Made by a program: the position numbers and the translations under genes. Shown here in pieces: positions 59,145-64,000 of a stretch of DNA of 64,000 bases. A model generated the notes under the pieces. The model had not been told where the DNA came from. It was given only the letters and a program-made list of their open reading frames with translations, and ran no database searches. Within the stretch, counting starts at the first letter, position 1, and each line of letters opens with the position of its first letter. Source of the stretch: Azoarcus sp. PA01. GTDB taxonomy: Bacteria > Pseudomonadota > Gammaproteobacteria > Burkholderiales > Rhodocyclaceae. The stretch is taken from contig LARU01000002.1 in NCBI GenBank assembly GCA_001274695.2, forward strand, positions 1 to 64,000, in the 5' to 3' direction.

Positions 59145-61859
59145 TCAGGGCGGCGGCTCGAGAGCCGGTGGCGCAGGCGCATCGCGCCGTCCGGCAAGGT
59201 TCGCGATCACGGCGACGAGCTCGTCGGCATCGACCGGCTTGGCGATGCACACCTGGAACCCGGCGAGCATCGCGCGCATGCGGTGATCGCCGCGATACGC
59301 GCCCAGCGCAATCGCGGGCAGCCGCTCGGCGAGGCCGAACCCGTGCTCGACCTCGAAGCGACGCAACTGCCGGATCACCTCGTAGCCGTCCTCGTCGCCG
59401 AGCGCGACGTCGCAGACCAGGATGTCCGGCCATCGGGAACGCGGCAGCGCGAACAGCCCCTGGAGCGCCGCAGCGCCGGACCGGTTGGAGCGCGACAACG
59501 CGCCGTGACGATTCAGCAGGGCCTCGAGCTGCGCCCGTATTTCGGCGCTGTCATCGACGACCAGCACGTTGATTCCCGAGATCGACGGCGCCGCGAGCGC
59601 CGGAGGGCCGGGGACAGCGGCTTCGCCGGACTCCGCGGCGGCGACGCCGATCGCCGGGGTCACCCGCAGCGGAAACTCGACGATCGCCCGAACGTCCCCA
59701 TCCGGGTCGCGCCGCAGCTCGATCGTGCCGTGGTGCTGCTCGACGATCGCGCGAATCGCCGTCAGGTCGAGCGGCGGGACTCCGGCAGCGGGCGAGGCTT
59801 GCGCGTCGGCCGTTTTCCCGGCGTGGATGAAGCTCACGCGCAGGCGCTCGCCGACACGCTCGATGCGCCACTCGGCGCGACCTCCCGGCGGCGTCGAGGC
59901 GATCGCGTTCTCGGCCAGCGCCCACATCACCTGCTGCAGCAGCCCCGGGTCGCCGGTGATGCGCACCGGATCGGCGGTGATCGTGCTGTAGAAACCGATG
60001 CCGCGCGCGTCGATCGCGGCGCGCAGCCCGTCGACGACGCCGGCGAGCAGCGCGACGAGGTTGATCTGCTGCGTCGCGAGGCCCCGCTCGGCGCGCTCGA
60101 CTTCCTGCTGCTGGCGCTGCAGCTGCCACAGTTGCGCGTAAATTCCGCCCTGGCGCAGCAGGTGGTCGTGCGAGCCGCGCTCGACGACGCGGCCGTGTTC
60201 GAGCACGAGGATCTCGTCCGCGTCGACGACCGTCGACAGGCGGTGCGCGATGATCAGCGTCGTGCGCGTCTTCGCCAGCCGGTCGAGCTCGTCCTGGATC
60301 GCCCGCTCGGAGCGCGTGTCGAGCGCCGAGGTCGCTTCGTCGAACACCAGGATCGACGGATTCTTGAGGATCGCGCGCGCGATCGCGATGCGCTGCTTTT
60401 CGCCGCCCGACAGCATCACCCCGCGTTCGCCGACTTCGGTGTCGTACTGGTTCGGCAACGCCGAAATGAAGTCGTGCACGTGGGCGGCTTTCGCCGCGTC
60501 GATCACTTCGGCGAGCGAGGCGCCCGGGCGTCCGTAGGCGATGTTGTACGCGACGGTGTCGTTGAACAGGATCGTGTCCTGCGGCACGACCCCGAGCGCC
60601 GCGCGCAGGCTGCGCAGCGAGACTTCGCGGATGTCGACGCCGTCGATCAGAATGCGCCCGCCGCCGACGTCGTAGAAGCGGAACAGCAGCCGTGCCAGCG
60701 TCGATTTGCCCGAGCCGCTGCCGCCGACGACCGCCACGGTGCCGCCCGGCGAGATCGTGAAGCTGACGTCCCACAGGATCTGCCGGTTCGCCTCGTAGCC
60801 GAAATCGACGTGCTCGAAGCGCACCTCGCCGCGCGACACCGCGAGGTCCGCGGCCTGCGCCACTTCGCCGATCTCGGGCTTCTGTTCGAGCAGGCGCAGC
60901 ATCTTCTCGGCGTTGACCGCCGCGTCGCGGGTCTGGCGAAAGACGAAACCGAGCGAGTTCAGCGGTAGGCAGATCTGGATCACGTAGGCGTTGACCAGCA
61001 CCAGGTCACCGACCGTCATCGTGCCCTGCACGACGTTCTGCGCCGCGAGCAGCATCACGACGGCGACACCGACCGCGATGATCGCACTCTGGCCGATGTG
61101 CAGCATCGACAGCGCCTTCTGGTTCTTGACGCCGACGTCCACCCAGTCGTCGAGGATGGTGCCGAAGCGCTGCTGCTCGTAGCGCTCGTTGGTGTAGTAC
61201 TTGACCGTCTCGTGGTTCAGCAGGCTGTCGACGAGCCGGCCGTTCGCGCTCGAGTCCAGTTCGTTGAGCGCACGCTGATAGATCGCCCGGCGCTCGGTGA
61301 ACAGCACCGTGAAGCTCGAATACACGAGAAAAGTCGCGAGAACGACGCCGGTGAACCAGTCGCTGTAGTTGAGAGTCATGATCACGATGACCGCGATGAT
61401 CTCGACCATCGTCGGCAGGATCGTGAACAGCCCGACACCCAGCAAAAAACCGATGCCCGCCGTGCCGCGCTCGACGTCGCGCGTGACGCCGCCCATGCGG
61501 CGCTTCGCATGGAAACGCGAGCTGAGGCGGTGCAGATGCTGGAACACGTCGAGGAGGAATCCCGACACCGTCTTCTGCGTGACGAGCACGAACACGACGT
61601 CGCGCACTTCGCTGAAGAACGTGCCGAGAAAGCGCAGCAGCGCGTAGCCGAGCAGCAGGAAAACCGGCAGGACGGCGACCGGTGCGGCGCCGAGGTTGTC
61701 GATGATCGCTTTCAGCGCCAGCGGCACGGCGACGACGGCGAGTTTCGACAGGACGACCAGACCCAGCGCCGCAGCGGTGCGCTGCGGATAGCGGAACACT
61801 GCTGCCGACAGCAGGCGCAGGACGAAGCCGCGCGTCGACGGCGGTGAGGAAGTTCTCAT
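59145..61859 (-). CDS. ABC exporter half-transporter fused to a histidine-kinase-like ATPase region and a receiver domain
   Basis: A 904-residue protein with a rare layout. (1) An ABC exporter membrane domain (about 15-315, six helices), of the ATM1/HMT1 heavy-metal/glutathione-type group by resemblance. (2) A nucleotide-binding domain with Walker A GGSGSGKST (379-387), signature LSGGEKQR (483-490), Walker B ILVFDEA (503-509) and H539. (3) A region (about 580-735) resembling histidine-kinase catalytic domains: N-box LLQQVMWALAENAIASTPPG, but degenerate G-boxes and no H-box. (4) A receiver domain (764-890) with D769/D770, phospho-acceptor D817 and K874, but Gly853 at the Thr/Ser switch position. 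The frame is continuous with no stop or shift. Transport substrate and regulation are unknown. Confidence 0.88.
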   Translation of the reverse strand: MRTSSPPSTRGFVLRLLSAAVFRYPQRTAAALGLVVLSKLAVVAVPLALKAIIDNLGAAPVAVLPVFLLLGYALLRFLGTFFSEVRDVVFVLVTQKTVSGFLLDVFQHLHRLSSRFHAKRRMGGVTRDVERGTAGIGFLLGVGLFTILPTMVEIIAVIVIMTLNYSDWFTGVVLATFLVYSSFTVLFTERRAIYQRALNELDSSANGRLVDSLLNHETVKYYTNERYEQQRFGTILDDWVDVGVKNQKALSMLHIGQSAIIAVGVAVVMLLAAQNVVQGTMTVGDLVLVNAYVIQICLPLNSLGFVFRQTRDAAVNAEKMLRLLEQKPEIGEVAQAADLAVSRGEVRFEHVDFGYEANRQILWDVSFTISPGGTVAVVGGSGSGKSTLARLLFRFYDVGGGRILIDGVDIREVSLRSLRAALGVVPQDTILFNDTVAYNIAYGRPGASLAEVIDAAKAAHVHDFISALPNQYDTEVGERGVMLSGGEKQRIAIARAILKNPSILVFDEATSALDTRSERAIQDELDRLAKTRTTLIIAHRLSTVVDADEILVLEHGRVVERGSHDHLLRQGGIYAQLWQLQRQQQEVERAERGLATQQINLVALLAGVVDGLRAAIDARGIGFYSTITADPVRITGDPGLLQQVMWALAENAIASTPPGGRAEWRIERVGERLRVSFIHAGKTADAQASPAAGVPPLDLTAIRAIVEQHHGTIELRRDPDGDVRAIVEFPLRVTPAIGVAAAESGEAAVPGPPALAAPSISGINVLVVDDSAEIRAQLEALLNRHGALSRSNRSGAAALQGLFALPRSRWPDILVCDVALGDEDGYEVIRQLRRFEVEHGFGLAERLPAIALGAYRGDHRMRAMLAGFQVCIAKPVDADELVAVIANLAGRRDAPAPPALEPPP

Positions 61860-61913
61860 CGGCGCAACGATCCCGTGAAGGGCGCCCGTGCTGCGGGAGA
61901 CTGATCGTTCGGC

Positions 61914-61951
61914 AAAAAACAGGGCCGGGGCGAAATCCGCCGCCGGCCCTG
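61914..61951 (-). terminator. Rho-independent terminator after the PRC-barrel gene
   Basis: On the minus strand a 9-bp perfect stem CAGGGCCGG/CCGGCCCTG is followed by six T. It lies 22 bases past the PRC-barrel stop and before the ABC fusion gene, so the fusion gene probably has its own promoter. Confidence 0.88.
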
Positions 61952-61973
61952 CCTCCGTGCTGCCGTGGATGGA

Positions 61974-62417
61974 TCAGTGGCTCGGACCCTGCCAGTAGTT
62001 CTGCTGGCCGTAATAGGCATGTATTTCACTTGCCCACGTGGGATCGGCCATGCTCGGCCAGTGGTCCTTGTCGAACCCCGGAGCGTTCCTGAGTCGTTCG
62101 GCGTCGACGTCGAGAATGAAGCACTTGCGGTCCGTGTCGAGCGTCAGGGCGCCCCACGGAATCGCGAAGAGCTTGCGACCGAGGCCGAGGAAACCGCCTG
62201 TGGACAGCACCGCATACGCGACCCGGCCGCTCTGCACGTCGATCATGATCTCCTTGATGTTGCCCAGGTCTTCGCCGGCGCGATTGACGACGTCATCGCC
62301 TTCGAGCGTGCTTGCCGCCATGACTTCGGGGCCGGGTCCGCTGGAGTCTTCGATTCCCGAACCGACGATGCCGGCCTTTTGAGTGCTGGGGGTCCCGGGA
62401 GGATTGATGCTTGCCAT
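61974..62417 (-). CDS. PRC-barrel domain protein
   Basis: A 147-residue protein. A disordered N-terminus (about 1-30) precedes a PRC-barrel (about 32-100): MAASTLEGDDVVNRAGEDLG, IKEIMIDVQSGRVAYAVLST and KLFAIPWGALTLDTDRKCFI. The C-terminus is aromatic (WASEIHAYYGQQNYWQG). PRC-barrel proteins of this kind are frequent in osmotic or general stress regulons; their partners are mostly unknown. The ATG at 62417 has AAGGAG 8 bases upstream. It has its own terminator. The BON-domain gene lies 75 bases upstream on the same strand. Confidence 0.85.
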   Translation of the reverse strand: MASINPPGTPSTQKAGIVGSGIEDSSGPGPEVMAASTLEGDDVVNRAGEDLGNIKEIMIDVQSGRVAYAVLSTGGFLGLGRKLFAIPWGALTLDTDRKCFILDVDAERLRNAPGFDKDHWPSMADPTWASEIHAYYGQQNYWQGPSH

Positions 62418-62492
62418 GTCATTGCTCCTTTTGGATGAAGGTTCCACGATGAAGACGACCGGGCACCACCAACGACGCCCGGCCGGCCCTGC

Positions 62493-63464
62493 TCACTCCC
62501 TGCTTTGTCCTTTCGACTCGCCGGAGGAGCTTCCTCGTCCGCCCGAATCGCCCGGCTCCGACTGCCCGGATACCGGTCGCCCGGACGAAGCTCCGGTTTC
62601 CTGCGCTCCCCTCGCCGACGACGCCTCGGAGCCGCCGAACGCTTGCGCTTCGGGCGGAGGCTCCGGAGCGCGGATGCGCAGGTGGTTTTCAATATCCTTG
62701 ACGCCCCAGCAGCTGTCCGCGACGTCTTCGATCACGTGCTTCATGTAGCGCTCGGGAACAGTCCCTTCCAGCGTCACGCAACCGTCCGAAACATTCACCG
62801 CGACCTCGCTGACGTCGAGCGACTGGTCCTGCAGCAGGCGCTCGCAGACGACTTCGCGCAGGCGCTCGTCGGAGCGCGAATAGCCTTTCGGCCCTTGGCG
62901 TGTGCGTCCGACATCGCTCCACAGCGGCATGCCGCGGTATTGCGGGGTGCGACTGTACGACGGGCTGCCGACACGGGGAATTTCCTGGTCCTGGGTCCAC
63001 TGGCCTTGCGACGAGCCATAGTCGCCTGCGCCGAAGCCACCGCGCACCCCGCCCTGCTGAAACTGACCCATCACGGGATCCACCGCTCCGTACTCCGCGT
63101 CTCCGGAACTCCCGTGATACGGCCGGTTGCCGCCGTACCCACCCCCACCGACGCTTCCGCCGGGGTTGCCCCTGCGCCAGCCCTGCAGGTTCGGGTCCTG
63201 GCCGGACCGCCCGTATTCCTGGCTGGTGCGCCCGCCGAACGAGCCTTCACGCACCGAGCCATAGCCCCCCGCCGAACCGCCATCGTCAAACCCCTGCTGG
63301 CCGCCCTGAAGCTGCTCGGGCTGAGGCGACCGGCTGCCCTGACCCTGCCCGTACACGTCCGGAGGTCTGCCATAACTTGGCCCCGGCATGCTGCCGCGCC
63401 CGCGTTGTTCGCGCCGGGGCTGTTCGTAATGCTGTTGCGTGGGCTGCGAACGATGTCGTTTCAT
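62493..63464 (-). CDS. BON-domain protein with long Gly/Gln-rich N-terminus
   Basis: A 323-residue protein. Residues 1-190 are low complexity (Gly, Ser, Gln, Arg, Tyr). A BON domain follows at about 200-270: SDERLREVVCERLLQDQSLD, VSEVAVNVSDGCVTLEGTVP and the stretch VADSCWGVKDIENHL. The tail is Ser/Gly/Glu-rich. No signal peptide is seen, so despite the BON domain it may be cytoplasmic. AAGGAG lies 7 bases before the ATG at 63464. BON plus PRC-barrel neighbours suggest a stress-induced gene pair; this is inference. Confidence 0.85.
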   Translation of the reverse strand: MKRHRSQPTQQHYEQPRREQRGRGSMPGPSYGRPPDVYGQGQGSRSPQPEQLQGGQQGFDDGGSAGGYGSVREGSFGGRTSQEYGRSGQDPNLQGWRRGNPGGSVGGGGYGGNRPYHGSSGDAEYGAVDPVMGQFQQGGVRGGFGAGDYGSSQGQWTQDQEIPRVGSPSYSRTPQYRGMPLWSDVGRTRQGPKGYSRSDERLREVVCERLLQDQSLDVSEVAVNVSDGCVTLEGTVPERYMKHVIEDVADSCWGVKDIENHLRIRAPEPPPEAQAFGGSEASSARGAQETGASSGRPVSGQSEPGDSGGRGSSSGESKGQSRE

Positions 63465-63674
63465 CACATGCTCCTTCTGGGCGGTTGGCGAGCTGCCGGT
63501 GAGACGTCTTGCCCCGGCCACCCTGTTCCCTCTTCCGTCGAGAGTGGCAAACGCCGTGCCTTGCAGGAGCCCGTTCGCGACGACCCGATCGGCCGGCGCA
63601 TCAGGCAAGACGTTGCAACGATTACAGCGGGATGTAGTTATAAGGCGGCAATCAAATACAAGCGTTACACGTGG

Positions 63675-63719
63675 CAACCGTCGCAACGCTCACAACCGTC
63701 CCAACCGTTACAACCGTTC
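63675..63719. repeat. Five 9-bp tandem repeats (CAACCGTNN)
   Basis: Successive units CAACCGTCG, CAACGCTCA, CAACCGTCC, CAACCGTTA and CAACCGTTC lie in the gene-free gap 63465-63909. The unit CAACCGTT resembles a degenerate array of identical short sites. No other feature was seen in that gap except the REP-like block that follows. Confidence 0.75.
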
Positions 63720-63723
63720 GCCC

Positions 63724-63801
63724 CGGCCCTTCGACTTCGCTCAGGACAGGCTTGTCGAAGGGCGCTGACACAACCCGTTCGCCCTGAGCTTGTCGAAGGG
63801 C
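63724..63801. repeat. REP-like intergenic repeat, copy E
   Basis: Two arms of the repeat family recur here: CGGCCCTTCGACTTCGCTCA running into GGACAGG and CTTGTCGAAGGGCGCTG, then CGTTCGCCCTGAGCTTGTCG ending AAGGGCGCTG. Short open frames across it are artefacts of the repeat. Confidence 0.8.
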
Positions 63802-63909
63802 GCTGCCGCGGGCTTCTACAGATTTATCCCGCGCAACGCCGAAAGGCTCGGCCTGCACGGGCATCTGGCTGCCGAGTCATTAGGGGCGCCCAGCGGGCGC
63901 GGCAAAAGG

Positions 63910-64000
63910 TCACGCGGCCGACGCTTGCGGGCGTTGCGCGTCGCGATCCGCGACGTCGAGCGTCGCGGCGATCGTTTCGATCAGGATCCGCGCGTCGATC
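63910..64000 (-). CDS. C-terminal fragment of a minus-strand gene
   Basis: Reading leftward from the window edge, an open frame gives the ending IDARILIETIAATLDVADRD followed by AQRPQASAA and TGA (stop at 63910-63912). The Ala/Gln/Asp-rich tail is typical of a variable C-terminus, so no family can be named. Codon use fits the neighbourhood. It could be a chance open frame, since only 29 codons are visible. Confidence 0.35.
   Translation of the reverse strand, partial: IDARILIETIAATLDVADRDAQRPQASAA

Noticed and set aside
63652..63864. Possible 70-residue minus-strand gene
   Set aside because: Its translation (LRQAQGER, VLSEVEG) is the well-known artefact of REP-like repeats rather than a protein.

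Overview
The window is a 64 kb stretch of GC-rich chromosome, densely coded on both strands, most likely from a betaproteobacterium of the Rhodocyclales (Azoarcus/Aromatoleum/Thauera type). That placement is inferred from gene content: a phasin, hopanoid genes hpnCDE, minCDE, a Cys-type selD with selU, an exopolysaccharide locus, and family-typical protein sequences. No phylogeny was run. No prophage, intact insertion sequence, rRNA operon or CRISPR array was seen. Three tRNA genes are present: one Leu(UAG) and two identical Val(CAC).

Layout. 1-2.7 kb: edge of a probable polysaccharide flippase, a beta-CASP metallo-hydrolase, a vapBC pair and a Fic remnant. 2.7-12.3 kb: exopolysaccharide locus (polyprenyl glycosylphosphotransferase, TPR membrane protein, FecR-like protein, J-domain membrane protein, BY-kinase chain-length regulator, export protein, PHP phosphatase). 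12.4-16.8 kb: tRNA-Leu and an ABC ATPase/FtsX-type permease/AttH-like operon. 17.1-20.4 kb: hpnC-hpnD-hpnE for squalene synthesis, with a tandem duplication in front of hpnD. 20.5-21.9 kb: a HEPN/nucleotidyltransferase module between two copies of the hpnE 3' end and repeat block. 21.9-28 kb: ybbA/tesA, selD/selU, a methyltransferase and a PAS histidine kinase. 28.2-37.2 kb: Pat-type acetyltransferase, sugar-phosphate mutarotase, tex, a cysteine-poor Hsp33 and minCDE. 37.2-47.2 kb: chemoreceptor, lysS, mnmC, a NarL-type two-component pair and a phasin. 47.3-54.7 kb: gltX, tRNA-Val pair, hemerythrin, membrane proteins, cinA-like gene, serA and an FMN reductase. 54.8-57.5 kb: SDR plus GH15 enzyme. 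57.6-63.5 kb: minus-strand genes with a stress/envelope flavour (small acidic protein, MgtC-like, GlcG-like, an ABC exporter fused to kinase-like and receiver domains, PRC-barrel, BON-domain). The window ends in repeats and the 3' tail of another minus-strand gene.

How the genes work together. The exopolysaccharide genes cover priming (WbaP-like), polymer length control and export (Wzc/Wza-like) and dephosphorylation (CpsB-like). HpnC, HpnD and HpnE form a complete farnesyl diphosphate to squalene route. SelD supplies selenophosphate to SelU for tRNA wobble selenouridine, and mnmC acts on the same wobble position of related tRNAs. MinCDE places the division septum.

Most unusual items: the ABC exporter/histidine-kinase-like/receiver fusion (59145-61859); two 95-bp tandem units making hpnD-like leader peptides (17961-18154); the HEPN/MNT module between 193-bp direct repeats, with a frameshifted hpnE end; and an Hsp33 without its four zinc cysteines.
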